Origin: Xenorhabdus yunnanensis
Lineage (GTDB): Bacteria > Pseudomonadota > Gammaproteobacteria > Enterobacterales > Enterobacteriaceae
Length of the DNA stretch: 64,000 nucleotides
Direction of reading: 5' to 3'
Assembly (NCBI RefSeq): GCF_028598805.1
Contig: NZ_JAQRFI010000011.1
Span: 1 to 64,000, forward strand
Below the pieces are notes generated by a model. It did not search any database and was not told the DNA's origin. It saw nothing but the letters and a program-made list of their open reading frames with translations. The translations under genes were made by a program, and so were the position numbers. Positions 54,409 to 64,000 of the stretch are shown here, piece by piece. Positions within the stretch are counted from its first letter, which is position 1, and the number at the start of each line of letters is the position of its first letter.

Positions 54409-56436
54409 ATGTCTCAAGTCGCGAAAAAATTATTGGTGACCTGTGCGTTACCTTATGCTAACGGTCCAATTCATCTCGGTCATATTCTGGAACACATTCA
54501 GGCTGATATTTGGGTTCGTTATCATCGAATGCGCGGCAAAGAGGTTCACTTTGTCTGTGCCGACGATGCCCACGGTACACCAATCATGCTGAAAGCCCAA
54601 CAAATTGGGATCTCACCAGAAGAAATGATTGCCAAGGTGAACCTAGAGCATCAGCAGGATTTTGCCGGTTTTGCCATTAGCTATGATAATTATCACTCTA
54701 CGCATAGCGAAGAGAACAGAGCACTTGCCTCCAAAATTTATCTGAAACTGAAAAAGAACGGTTACATTAAAAACCGGACAATTTCTCAATTGTATGATCC
54801 AGAAAAAGGAATGTTCCTGCCAGACCGTTTCGTCAAAGGCGCCTGCCCGAAATGTAAGGCAGAAGATCAGTATGGCGATAATTGTGAAGTCTGTGGAACG
54901 ACCTATTCCCCAACGGAACTAATCAACCCTCGCTCCGTTGTCTCTGGTGCAACACCACAAATGCGAGATACAGAGCATTTTTTCTTCGATCTTCCTGTTT
55001 TCAGCGATATGCTGCAAAAATGGACTCGTTCCGGCACCTTGCAGGAACAAGTGGCAAATAAAATGCAGGAATGGTTCGAATCTGGTCTGCAACAGTGGGA
55101 TATCACCCGTGATTCGCCTTATTTTGGCTTTGAAATCCCAGATCAATCGGGTAAATATTTCTATGTCTGGCTAGATGCCCCAATTGGTTATATGGGTTCA
55201 TTCCAAAATCTGTGTGATAAACGTGATGACCTGAATTTCGATGAGTTCTGGGCGAAAGATTCCAAAGCAGACCTCTACCATTTTATTGGCAAAGACATCG
55301 TTTATTTCCACAGCCTGTTCTGGCCGGCTATGTTGGAAGGTAGTGACTACCGCAAACCAACTAACTTGTTTGTTCACGGTTACATCACCGTTAACGGCAC
55401 TAAGATGTCCAAGTCCCGTGGAACCTTCATCAAGGCTGAGACATATCTGAAACACCTTGATGCAGACTGCCTGCGTTATTACTACGCGGCGAAGCTCTCT
55501 TCCCGTATTGATGATATCGATCTGAATCTGGAAGATTTTGTTCAGCGTGTAAACAGCGATATCGTTAATAAAGTCGTTAACCTTGCTTCACGCAATGCGG
55601 GCTTCATCAATAAACGCTTCGGAGGCAAACTGGCAGATCAGCTCGCTGATCCTTCGCTGTACCAGAAGTTTGTCGATGCAGCACAGGTTATTGCAGAAGA
55701 CTTTACCAACCGTGAATTCGGCAAAGCAATCCGTGAAATTATGGCACTGGCTGATCTTGCCAACCGCTATGTTGATGAGCAAGCACCGTGGGTTGTGGCT
55801 AAACAAGAAGGCCGCGACGCTGATCTGCAAGCTATCTGCTCCATGGGCATTAACCTGTTCCGCATACTGATGACTTACCTGAAACCTGTTCTTCCAGGCC
55901 TGACTGCGCGTGCAGAAGCTTTCCTTAATACTGAACTGACTTGGGATGGAATCCAACAACCTCTGTTGAACCATGATGTTTCACCATTCAAGGCACTGTT
56001 CAATCGCATTGAGATGGCTAAAGTTGAAGCAATGGTCGCTGACTCAAAAGAGAGCATCGAACCACAAAAAACCGTGACAGGCCCGTTAGCCGATGAGCCG
56101 ATTCAGGACACTATCGCATTTGATGACTTTGCCAAGGTTGACCTGCGAATCGCATTGATCAAACAGGCTGATTTTGTCGAAGGTTCAGATAAGCTGTTGA
56201 AACTGACTCTTGATATCGGTGGTGAAACTCGCCAAGTTTTCTCCGGTATTCGTTCAGCCTATCCTGATCCAAAAGCGCTGGAAAATCGTCTGACGGTGAT
56301 GGTTGCCAACCTCACACCACGCAAAATGCGCTTCGGTATTTCAGAAGGTATGGTAATGGCAGCAGGCTCTGGTGGAAAAGATATTTTCTTGTTAAGCCCA
56401 GACAGCGGTGCTCAACCTGGTATGCAGGTTAAATAA
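54409..56436 (+). CDS. metG: Methionyl-tRNA synthetase
   Basis: Charges elongator and initiator tRNA-Met. The 675 residues show class I signatures: [10 protein letters not shown] (HIGH type) near 18-27, the zinc-knuckle cysteines [29 protein letters not shown] near 331-341, and the C-terminal EMAP-II-like tRNA-binding dimerisation domain (about 575-675, [31 protein letters not shown]). The E. coli protein is 677. The terminator follows directly. Confidence 0.98.
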   Translation: MSQVAKKLLVTCALPYANGPIHLGHILEHIQADIWVRYHRMRGKEVHFVCADDAHGTPIMLKAQQIGISPEEMIAKVNLEHQQDFAGFAISYDNYHSTHSEENRALASKIYLKLKKNGYIKNRTISQLYDPEKGMFLPDRFVKGACPKCKAEDQYGDNCEVCGTTYSPTELINPRSVVSGATPQMRDTEHFFFDLPVFSDMLQKWTRSGTLQEQVANKMQEWFESGLQQWDITRDSPYFGFEIPDQSGKYFYVWLDAPIGYMGSFQNLCDKRDDLNFDEFWAKDSKADLYHFIGKDIVYFHSLFWPAMLEGSDYRKPTNLFVHGYITVNGTKMSKSRGTFIKAETYLKHLDADCLRYYYAAKLSSRIDDIDLNLEDFVQRVNSDIVNKVVNLASRNAGFINKRFGGKLADQLADPSLYQKFVDAAQVIAEDFTNREFGKAIREIMALADLANRYVDEQAPWVVAKQEGRDADLQAICSMGINLFRILMTYLKPVLPGLTARAEAFLNTELTWDGIQQPLLNHDVSPFKALFNRIEMAKVEAMVADSKESIEPQKTVTGPLADEPIQDTIAFDDFAKVDLRIALIKQADFVEGSDKLLKLTLDIGGETRQVFSGIRSAYPDPKALENRLTVMVANLTPRKMRFGISEGMVMAAGSGGKDIFLLSPDSGAQPGMQVK

Positions 56437-56481
56437 TAATTGCATTTCTTAAAAAAATATTAATATTATCAACCAGATAAC

Positions 56482-56510
56482 AAAGCGGGCTCAAAAAAAG
56501 CCCGCTTTTT
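56482..56510 (+). terminator. Terminator after metG
   Basis: The 10-bp stem AAAGCGGGCT / AGCCCGCTTT has the loop CAAAAAA and a following T-run, 45 bp after the metG stop. Confidence 0.93.
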
Positions 56511-56582
56511 AATGTGATGTATGGCACATTTACAACGTTAGTCGTATGATAAAACCCTCGTTATATTGAGGAATTATCGATT

Positions 56583-57050
56583 ATGTCTTTTCAAAATGTG
56601 CTGATGATAGGTTGGCAATATCTGCGCGCATTCGCGCTGCTCTATTTGTGCCTGATCGCGGGGAATATCATTTCAGCACTACTTCCCTTCTCTCTCCCCG
56701 GCAGCATTATTGGCTTACTTCTTCTGTTTTGTTTACTCGCATTCCAAATTATTCCCTCACACTGGGTGAAACCAAGCTGTAGCCTGCTGATGAAAAACAT
56801 GACACTGCTTTTTTTGCCCATCGGCGTAGGAATCATGGATTATTACTCACAACTTAGCCAACAGATGTTTCCAATTCTCCTTTCTTGTATCGTCAGTACC
56901 GTTATTATCATGGTTATCGTTGCTTACAGTTCCCACTATATTCATCGTGAACGCGTCATTATTTGTACTAAACCGCAAGAACCCATCCCGACACCAACAA
57001 CCCCATCACAGCAATTATCACAAGAATCGGAAGAGAAAGAAAAATGTTAA
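56583..57050 (+). CDS. yohJ: CidA/LrgA family holin-like protein YohJ
   Basis: Small inner-membrane protein of the CidA/LrgA family, proposed to work with its LrgB-type partner in controlling murein hydrolase activity or metabolite export. The 155 residues have four helices and the family segments LPFSLPGSIIGLLLLFCLLAFQIIP and LLFLPIGVGIMDYYSQL. The tail after residue 125 is hydrophilic and Pro/Thr/Ser/Glu-rich, longer than in E. coli YohJ (132). It overlaps yohK by 7 bp. Confidence 0.92.
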   Translation: MSFQNVLMIGWQYLRAFALLYLCLIAGNIISALLPFSLPGSIIGLLLLFCLLAFQIIPSHWVKPSCSLLMKNMTLLFLPIGVGIMDYYSQLSQQMFPILLSCIVSTVIIMVIVAYSSHYIHRERVIICTKPQEPIPTPTTPSQQLSQESEEKEKC

Positions 57051-57739
57051 GCCATATTTGGTGGTCACTGCCATTAACTTTAATTGTCTTTTACTTTGCT
57101 AAAAAACTAGCAATGCGACTCAAACTGCCTATATTCAATCCGTTATTGATATCAATGGCTGTTATCATTCCCTTGCTGCTCATGACCCATACACCTTACA
57201 AGCACTATTTTTCTGGCAGCCGGATATTGAACGATTTGCTGCAACCTGCCGTTGTTGCCTTAGCTTTCCCTCTGTATGAACAACTACATCAAATCCGTGC
57301 TCAGTGGAAATCAATTATTAGTATTTGTTTTATTGGCAGTATTGTCGCAATGGTCACGGGAACAGCTATTGCATTATGGGCAGGTGCAACGCCTGAAATT
57401 GCAGCCTCTGTTCTACCTAAATCTGTGACCACCCCAATAGCCATGGCTGTGGCCGATTCCATAGGTGGAATTCCTGCCATTAGCGCAGCTTGTGTCATTA
57501 CGGTAGGTATTTTTGGCGCGGTCTTTGGTCACAATCTATTTAACATGCTAAAAATAAAAACTCAGGCTTCACGAGGGTTGGCTATGGGTACTGCTGCCCA
57601 TGCGTTGGGAACAGCCCGCTGTGCGGAAATGGATCACATTGAAGGGGCGTACAGCTCACTGGCCTTAATGACCTGCGGCATTATTACCTCACTGATCGCG
57701 CCTTTTCTATTTCCGATATTGCTGCATATGTTTGGTTAA
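57044..57739 (+). CDS. yohK: CidB/LrgB family membrane protein YohK
   Basis: Partner of YohJ. The 231 residues have about six or seven hydrophobic segments and LrgB family motifs KSVTTPIAMAVADSIGGIPAISAACVI and GTAAHALGTARCAEMD. Overlap with yohJ (7 bp) implies coupled translation. The pair lies upstream of cdd as in E. coli. Confidence 0.93.
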   Translation: MLSHIWWSLPLTLIVFYFAKKLAMRLKLPIFNPLLISMAVIIPLLLMTHTPYKHYFSGSRILNDLLQPAVVALAFPLYEQLHQIRAQWKSIISICFIGSIVAMVTGTAIALWAGATPEIAASVLPKSVTTPIAMAVADSIGGIPAISAACVITVGIFGAVFGHNLFNMLKIKTQASRGLAMGTAAHALGTARCAEMDHIEGAYSSLALMTCGIITSLIAPFLFPILLHMFG

Positions 57740-57844
57740 TCATTCTATTAATGACTATTGCGATCAACAGTAATGGTTTGAGATGATTTTATTCGTTGTA
57801 AAACTGTAACAAAAAGGTAAGCGTATTTATCAGGATAGTGAAAA

Positions 57845-57860
57845 TTTGATATAAATCACT
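57845..57860 (+). promoter_or_regulatory. Candidate CRP site 1 upstream of cdd
   Basis: TTTGA - 6 bases - TCACT, close to the CRP consensus TGTGA-N6-TCACA. Its centre lies 52 bp from that of the second candidate site, the spacing seen in CytR/CRP-controlled nucleoside promoters of E. coli. Confidence 0.5.
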
Positions 57861-57896
57861 AAAATAATATCTTAATTACACAAATTTCATTAATTA

Positions 57897-57912
57897 TATG
57901 GCCTTTATCACA
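57897..57912 (+). promoter_or_regulatory. Candidate CRP site 2 upstream of cdd
   Basis: TATGG - 6 bases - TCACA: the right half is exact, the left half is degenerate. It lies about 57 bp before the cdd start codon. Confidence 0.5.
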
Positions 57913-57968
57913 TTACAAATCTGAATAGACGTCCTAGAATGACCTTCAACCAATTTGGAGATCATTCT

Positions 57969-58853
57969 ATGCAAGCTCGTTTTCACGCTATTTGGTCAGA
58001 AATCACGCCTAAACTGCAAAAGGCCCTATTACCTTATATTGGCAACGACGATTTTCCAGCTATGCTGACAGCAGAGCAAGTGGAGTCAATCAAACAGAGC
58101 AGCGAATTTGATGATCAGGCACTGGCATTGGCCTTATTGCCACTTTCTGCGGCCTGCTCCCTTGCTCCTATCTCCCATTTTTATGTCGGTGCAATTGCAC
58201 GGGGAGAAAGTGGCAATCTTTATTTCGGTGCCAATATGGAATTCACTGGAGTGCCATTACAGCAAACCGTCCATGCAGAACAATCAGCCATAACACATGC
58301 TTGGTTACATGGTGAGAAGAAGTTGGTTTCCATCACTATCAACTATTCACCTTGCGGTCATTGCCGGCAATTTATGAATGAACTGAATAGTGGAACACAA
58401 TTGGAAGTTTACCTCCCCAACCGTCCACGATTAACTCTGGCCGATTACCTGCCAGAAGCCTTTGGCCCAGGAGATCTAACCGATACACCATTGCTACTGG
58501 ATACAGTTAATCATGGCTATCAACTGGCTATCAGTGACGAATTGGTACAAGCTGGATTGGCTGCGGCAAACCGTAGCCATGCACCTTATAGCCAATCCCA
58601 CTCAGGGATTGCCCTACAGGATGAACAAGGGAAAATTTATACTGGCCGTTATGCGGAAAATGCCGCATTCAACCCAAGCTTGCCACCATTACAGGCAGCG
58701 CTGATATTTATGAATATGGCTGGCGGTAATTGTCAATCCATCAAACGGGCCGTCTTGGTGGAAGGCGAAAATAACCATTTATCACAATGGAATGCTACAG
58801 AGTCCACATTAACCGCTCTTGGTTGTACAAAAATACAACGGTACACATTTTAA
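57969..58853 (+). CDS. cdd: Cytidine deaminase
   Basis: Zinc enzyme deaminating cytidine and deoxycytidine to uridine forms, in salvage. From ATG 57969 (behind GGAG) the product is 294 residues, as in E. coli. The catalytic N-terminal domain has [13 protein letters not shown] (zinc His and catalytic Glu) and [13 protein letters not shown] (zinc Cys pair); a second, inactive deaminase-like domain follows ([36 protein letters not shown]). In E. coli sanA follows; here maeA is placed between. Confidence 0.97.
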   Translation: MQARFHAIWSEITPKLQKALLPYIGNDDFPAMLTAEQVESIKQSSEFDDQALALALLPLSAACSLAPISHFYVGAIARGESGNLYFGANMEFTGVPLQQTVHAEQSAITHAWLHGEKKLVSITINYSPCGHCRQFMNELNSGTQLEVYLPNRPRLTLADYLPEAFGPGDLTDTPLLLDTVNHGYQLAISDELVQAGLAAANRSHAPYSQSHSGIALQDEQGKIYTGRYAENAAFNPSLPPLQAALIFMNMAGGNCQSIKRAVLVEGENNHLSQWNATESTLTALGCTKIQRYTF

Positions 58854-59080
58854 AATAAGAAAAGAGTAGTGACTTAACAAAATGGCAATCCCTCCCTCGA
58901 TATCGTCCAAGAGGGATAAAATGAAAAAACTAAATAACATTTAATTAGCCAATTCTGTATGTTATCTCTCATTTTTACTCATGATAATCATATTTAAGTA
59001 ACATTTACTGTACTTATTTTTTTTATCTTCTTAGGATCTGTAGCCGATTTTGTTATTGATAAGTTCAAAGAGTAAGCATC

Positions 59081-60778
59081 ATGGAACTAGAACACGAAAG
59101 TAAACGTCCTCTCTATATTCCCTACGCTGGTCCTATCTTGTTGGAATTTCCTCTGTTGAATAAAGGCAGTGCCTTTACAGAAGAAGAACGCAGTAATTTC
59201 AACTTACATGGCTTATTGCCGCAGGCCGTTGAAACAATAGAAGAGCAGGCCGAACGCGCCTACCGTCAATATCGCGATTTCAAAAATGACGCTGATAAAC
59301 ACATTTATTTAAGGAATATTCAGGACACCAACGAAACACTGTTCTACCGACTCCTTGACGCCCACCTCAGCGAAATGATGCCTATTATTTACACGCCAAC
59401 CGTTGGTGAAGCGTGTGAACATTTTTCTGATATTTACCGCCGCGCCCGTGGTCTGTTTATCTCTTACCCAAACAAAGCGTACATTGATGACATGCTGCAA
59501 AATGCAACCAAGCAGAATGTCAAAGTTATCGTTGTTACCGATGGTGAGCGCATTCTTGGTCTGGGGGATCAGGGAATCGGTGGCATGGGTATTCCTATCG
59601 GTAAACTGTCACTGTATACCTCCTGTGGCGGAATAAGCCCTGCTTACACCCTGCCCGTGGTTCTGGATGTAGGGACAAACAACCCACAACGCCTAAATGA
59701 TCCACTGTACATGGGCTGGCGCCATCCACGCATTACTGGCAAAGAGTACGATGAATTTGTGGATGAATTTATTCAGGCCGTAAAGCGTCGCTGGCCTAAC
59801 GTACTGCTGCAATTTGAAGATTTTGCCCAGAACAACGCCATGCCGCTGTTGACCCGCTATCGCAATGAACTTTGTTGCTTCAATGATGACATCCAAGGCA
59901 CCGCATCCGTTGCCTTGGGTAGCCTGATTGCAGCCAGCCGGGCCGCAGGCCGTCAGTTGAAGGATCAAACCGTGGCATTCCTTGGTGCCGGCTCTGCTGG
60001 CTGTGGTATTGCAGAGCAGATCATTGCCCAAATGAAATCGGAAGGATTGAGTGATGAGCAGGCTCGTACCCGTGTGTTCATGGTTGATCGCTTTGGTCTC
60101 CTGACAGACAAGCTGCCAAACTTACTGGATTTCCAAAATGCGTTGGTACAAAAAAGCTCTGCCCTGCAATCATGGGATGTCGCCAATGATTCCCTCTCAT
60201 TGATGGACGTAGTTCGCAACGCCAAGCCTACTGTTTTGATTGGTGTTTCTGGTCAGTCAGGTCTGTTCACTGAAGAGATCATCCGTGAAATGCATAAACA
60301 TTGTGAACGTCCAGTCGTGATGCCTCTATCCAATCCGACATCACGTGTGGAAGCTCGTCCGGAAGACATCATCAAATGGACGGATGGCAAAGCGCTGGTT
60401 GCTACAGGAAGCCCATTTGTACCAGTAAAATATAACGGTCAGGAATACCCCATTGCACAATGCAACAACTCCTATATCTTCCCGGGGATCGGGTTAGGTG
60501 TTATCGCTTCCGGTGCTAAACGTGTTACAGATGATATGTTGATGGCTGCCAGCCGTGCATTGGCGGATCGTTCACCGCTGGCGCAAACAGGCTCTGGGCC
60601 ATTATTGCCGCTGATTGATGATATCCAAGATGTTTCCCGTAAAATAGCCAAAGAAGTGGCAAAAAAAGCCCAGATTCAAGGTGTAGCGATTGTTACATCG
60701 GAAGATGCATTGGATGAAGCCATTGAGCGCAATTTCTGGAAACCAGAGTATCGCGTCTATAAACGCACTTCATTCTGA
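59081..60778 (+). CDS. maeA: NAD-dependent malic enzyme
   Basis: Oxidative decarboxylation of malate to pyruvate with NAD. The 565 residues match the E. coli MaeA length. [51 protein letters not shown], the metal-binding [13 protein letters not shown] and [15 protein letters not shown], and NAD site [15 protein letters not shown] are all intact. The 227-bp gap upstream (58854-59080) shows no gene. The gene is an insertion relative to the E. coli cdd-sanA order. Confidence 0.97.
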   Translation: MELEHESKRPLYIPYAGPILLEFPLLNKGSAFTEEERSNFNLHGLLPQAVETIEEQAERAYRQYRDFKNDADKHIYLRNIQDTNETLFYRLLDAHLSEMMPIIYTPTVGEACEHFSDIYRRARGLFISYPNKAYIDDMLQNATKQNVKVIVVTDGERILGLGDQGIGGMGIPIGKLSLYTSCGGISPAYTLPVVLDVGTNNPQRLNDPLYMGWRHPRITGKEYDEFVDEFIQAVKRRWPNVLLQFEDFAQNNAMPLLTRYRNELCCFNDDIQGTASVALGSLIAASRAAGRQLKDQTVAFLGAGSAGCGIAEQIIAQMKSEGLSDEQARTRVFMVDRFGLLTDKLPNLLDFQNALVQKSSALQSWDVANDSLSLMDVVRNAKPTVLIGVSGQSGLFTEEIIREMHKHCERPVVMPLSNPTSRVEARPEDIIKWTDGKALVATGSPFVPVKYNGQEYPIAQCNNSYIFPGIGLGVIASGAKRVTDDMLMAASRALADRSPLAQTGSGPLLPLIDDIQDVSRKIAKEVAKKAQIQGVAIVTSEDALDEAIERNFWKPEYRVYKRTSF

Positions 60779-60791
60779 TAATATTCTTAAT

Positions 60792-60818
60792 AAGCCTGCC
60801 TGTAACCTTGGCAGGCTT
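60792..60818 (+). terminator. Terminator after maeA
   Basis: The 9-bp stem AAGCCTGCC / GGCAGGCTT has a 9-base loop and is followed by TAGTTTCCC, 14 bp after the stop codon. Confidence 0.8.
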
Positions 60819-60845
60819 TAGTTTCCCAAATGAAATAACGCATAT

Positions 60846-60970
60846 ATACCCTTCGTCTTTCAAGTTGCCTTTTTGTTGGCTGCGCTCACTCACCCCGGTC
60901 ACATAGTTATCTATGCTCCCGGGGATTCGCTCCCTTGCCGCCGCGATGTATCTTGAAATCCATTGGGTAT
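60846..60970. repeat. ERIC-like intergenic palindrome, best-preserved copy
   Basis: A 125-bp element bounded by ATACCC and GGGTAT, with inner TCTTTCAAGTTGC / TATCTTGAAATCC ends. Its core, GGCTGCGCTCACTCACCCCGG to CCCGGGGATTCGCTCCCTTGCC, matches the ERIC consensus core as I remember it (reverse orientation). It can fold into a long imperfect hairpin. The flanking gap to sanA (60971-61409) is AT-rich and holds no convincing gene. Confidence 0.85.
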
Positions 60971-61370
60971 AACACACTAACGCTTGTACCAAAAAATAGA
61001 TAAACAATCATGCTTAACAAAAATTTTCAGATATTGGCGGTGGTATTTTCACTTAAAGCCTTCATAATAAAAGAGTGAGGTAAAGCGATAAATTATTTTT
61101 CTAAAGACCTTTTTTGTCATTAACTTTAATTTAATTTCTTTAGATTTCTTATTTTCAAAAGTTAAAACCCTCTCCTTTATCAAACTATTAATATAATCAT
61201 GACCTGTAGAAGATTGAACAGATATTAATATAACATTCATATTTCTGGTCATTTATTTTACAGTAAGCTATTCGATTTATATTAATGAAAGCGACCAAAA
61301 TCGAATCAAGTTAGTTCTGATATCATTCATTCAAAACTTGCTTCGGTATTTCAAGTAAAGTAGCCTTTAG

Positions 61371-62132
<762 letters not shown>

Positions 62133-62171
62133 AAATGGATAACAAATCAATACGATCTGTTTAATCAGTTT

Positions 62172-62231
62172 TATGCCCTAAATCTTTCAAGTTGCAGTTC
62201 GCCTGCCAAACTGCAACTTGAAATCTAGTAG
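62172..62231. repeat. Internally deleted ERIC-like remnant
   Basis: The outer ends of the element at 60846-60970 are brought together: TTTCAAGTTGCAG (62185-62197) and CTGCAACTTGAAA (62211-62223) form a perfect 13-bp inverted repeat around a 13-base loop. It lies between the convergent sanA and yeiB and could now work as a terminator stem. Confidence 0.65.
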
Positions 62232-62259
62232 ATTCAGAACTATTGGCAAAGTATTTCCC

Positions 62260-63453
62260 TTAAGACTTACTACCTATAACCTTACCTGCCAAACCCGCTA
62301 ATTTTGCTGTTAAACTGCGCCAGAGCTTTTCCATTGGCCCTTGAGAATAACGTTTCAACCACCAGCAAGCAAACCAGATACTCAATGCCCAAATAAAGGG
62401 AATAAATACCATCAACTCTAAACGGCTAAACTGCTCAAATAACCCAAAGCGATAAAAAATCGTGGTACAAATCAATGTTTGCAACAAATAGCTACTCAGT
62501 GCCATTCTCCCGACCTGCCGGAGCCAAAAGGTGATTCTCCAGCACGAAATGGCAGACCAAAATCCATAAATCAACGCGATATAACCCAGTCCAAACAACG
62601 GTATTGCCAATTCAGGAATGGTATTGAAGATAGTTGGTAATACAGAATAATTGTCGTGATCTAAATATCGTATTGACAACGCAATACATTGAATCGCCAT
62701 ACCAGCAGGAATTAGGCATAATGCCAATCGGCGGTAATGCCTACGACTAAATTCCCCTTTCAACCAGCCGTTACGCATTAACATTGCACCACAAAGCATA
62801 GTACCCGCTATTTGCCAGCCGTATTGCACAATTACCATAACCATCACACCACCTATTTCATTAATGCGGTGTTCTATGGCCCATAATCCACCATACGTTT
62901 TCCAGTAGCTTTCATAAAAAATTTCTTCGGGTGCAGTCTGAGCCTGAAACATTGCATTACCTTCTCCTATCAGAAAAAGCGACAGAAGCAAAAGGTAAAG
63001 CATCACCACGCCGAACAAATAGAGAATAACCGCTTTACCAAATAACTTTTGACGGGTGTTGATAAAATACCATGCCAGCAAGCCAGCAATGCCATATGAC
63101 AGCAAAATATCGCCTTCCCACAGCAAAACTCCGTGCAATAAACCAATAACAGCCAAAACCAGTAATCTGGAAATATTTCCATCACGCCCATGCTGCCGAA
63201 GCAATTCAAGTGATGCCCCAAACAACAACGCCAAGATGAACCGAAATTTTCCCTCAGCAAAGATGTTCAAAACAGACCATATCGCCACATCAGAAAATGG
63301 AACTGAATCTTTATAAAACGGCTTCATACCAGCTTCAGAGAATAAGGCAAAAGAGAAAATATTCAGCAACAATATCCCCAAAATGGCAAAACCACGTAAA
63401 CTATCAATTGCCTCAATTCTCTTACTCATTACCTCATTCAAGCTACGCTCCAT
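62260..63453 (-). CDS. yeiB: YeiB family membrane protein (DUF418)
   Basis: Inner-membrane protein of unknown function with ten or so helices. The 397 residues include the family start SLRGFAILGILLLNIFSF, LLFGASLELL, LHGVLLWEGDILLSYGIAGLLAWY and the C-terminal DUF418 domain RMALSSYLLQTLICTTIFYRFGLF. The start could be ATG 63453 or ATG 63429 (MSKRIEAI); the second is closer to the E. coli length. It lies next to folE on the same strand, as in E. coli. Confidence 0.9.
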   Translation of the reverse strand: MERSLNEVMSKRIEAIDSLRGFAILGILLLNIFSFALFSEAGMKPFYKDSVPFSDVAIWSVLNIFAEGKFRFILALLFGASLELLRQHGRDGNISRLLVLAVIGLLHGVLLWEGDILLSYGIAGLLAWYFINTRQKLFGKAVILYLFGVVMLYLLLLSLFLIGEGNAMFQAQTAPEEIFYESYWKTYGGLWAIEHRINEIGGVMVMVIVQYGWQIAGTMLCGAMLMRNGWLKGEFSRRHYRRLALCLIPAGMAIQCIALSIRYLDHDNYSVLPTIFNTIPELAIPLFGLGYIALIYGFWSAISCWRITFWLRQVGRMALSSYLLQTLICTTIFYRFGLFEQFSRLELMVFIPFIWALSIWFACWWLKRYSQGPMEKLWRSLTAKLAGLAGKVIGSKS

Positions 63454-63474
63454 AAAAATAAAAATAGAAATTCA

Positions 63475-64000
63475 TCATGATAAATGCAGATGACGCACGG
63501 CTCGCAGGAATTCCTGCCGTGTATTCTGACTGGTTTTAAATAACCCTCCCAGCGAAGTCGTTGTCGTGGTACTGGTTGCATCGCGAATACCGCGCGCTTT
63601 CACACAGTAATGGACAGCATCAATGGAAACGGCAACATTATTCGTGCCAAGCAGTGTTTGTAGTGCAATCAGGATTTGCTGTGTCAAACGCTCCTGCACT
63701 TGTGGGCGCTGCGCAAAAAACTGGACGATACGATTAATTTTTGATAAACCAATCACTTTATCCTTAGGGATATAAGCAACTGTGGCTTTGCCATCAATAG
63801 TGACAAAATGGTGTTCACAAGTGCTGGTCATCGTAATATCACGCACTGTTACCATTTCATCCACTTTCATTTTATTTTCTATCAGCGTAATTTTGGGGAA
63901 ATTGTTATAGTCCAACCCTGAGAATATTTCATCCACATACATTTTTGCGATACGGCTCGGCGTATCCGCCAAACTGTCATCACTCAGATCGAGATTTAAC
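63475..64000 (-). CDS. folE: GTP cyclohydrolase I, C-terminal part (runs off the right edge)
   Basis: First step of tetrahydrofolate (and pterin) synthesis: GTP to dihydroneopterin triphosphate. About 175 C-terminal residues of the usual 222 are present, reading in from the window edge ([31 protein letters not shown]). Zinc ligands lie in TSTCEHHFV and HYCVKARGI; the GTP-binding [26 protein letters not shown] follows. The start codon lies outside the window. Confidence 0.97.
   Translation of the reverse strand, partial: LNLDLSDDSLADTPSRIAKMYVDEIFSGLDYNNFPKITLIENKMKVDEMVTVRDITMTSTCEHHFVTIDGKATVAYIPKDKVIGLSKINRIVQFFAQRPQVQERLTQQILIALQTLLGTNNVAVSIDAVHYCVKARGIRDATSTTTTTSLGGLFKTSQNTRQEFLRAVRHLHLS

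Noticed and set aside
61049-61252. A 67-codon minus-strand ORF between maeA and sanA
   Set aside because: AT-rich, no ribosome site, Lys/Ile/Phe-rich composition expected by chance, and no recognised motif. It may be a remnant but cannot be supported.

Overview
The window is chromosomal DNA of an AT-rich gammaproteobacterium of the order Enterobacterales. Protein by protein and in gene order it follows Escherichia coli, but it has the low G+C, the ERIC-like intergenic palindromes and the gene losses typical of the Xenorhabdus/Photorhabdus branch of the Morganellaceae. I cannot fix the genus from sequence alone.

Region 1 (1-28.7 kb) matches the E. coli trxB-to-dacC neighbourhood. On the minus strand lie the 5' part of ftsK (cut by the window edge inside a (QQP)n linker) and lrp. 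Divergent from them run trxB, cydD-cydC (cytochrome bd assembly exporter), aat and infA. Then come clpA-clpS (minus), cspD (plus), macA-macB (minus), lysO (plus), the arginine transporter artPIQM (plus), rlmC, ybjN and ybjC (minus), grxA, the sigma-E sRNA gene rybB, ybjG and sdaC (plus), dacC (minus), a glutathione S-transferase fossil and yeeZ. Relative to E. coli, serW, nfsA-rimK, potFGHI and artJ are missing.

Region 2 (28.7-36.5 kb) is the complete histidine operon: leader peptide with six consecutive His codons, attenuator, then hisG, D, C, B, H, A, F, I, tightly packed with several overlaps.

Region 3 (36.5-41.4 kb) is an accessory interval between hisI and gnd. It holds a decayed arsenite-methyltransferase gene, an ArsP-type permease, a divergent ArsR-type repressor with two near-identical operator-like palindromes between them, a YiaY-type alcohol dehydrogenase, a YeaK-type tRNA-editing protein and a small membrane ORF.

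Region 4 (41.4-64 kb) is again E. coli-like: gnd, yegH, then asmA, dcd, udk, mrp, metG, yohJ-yohK, cdd, maeA, sanA, yeiB and folE (cut by the right edge). Between yegH and asmA, which are neighbours in E. coli, sits a lone 4.2-kb phage-type tail-fibre gene of 1407 codons. No other tail gene, fibre chaperone or integrase is near it. Its shaft has 18 modules of 52, 59 or 66 residues, always differing by exactly one heptad, and includes a recent 333-bp two-module duplication. This orphan, expandable fibre is the most unusual item in the window. No rRNA, tRNA, intact insertion sequence or CRISPR array was recognised.
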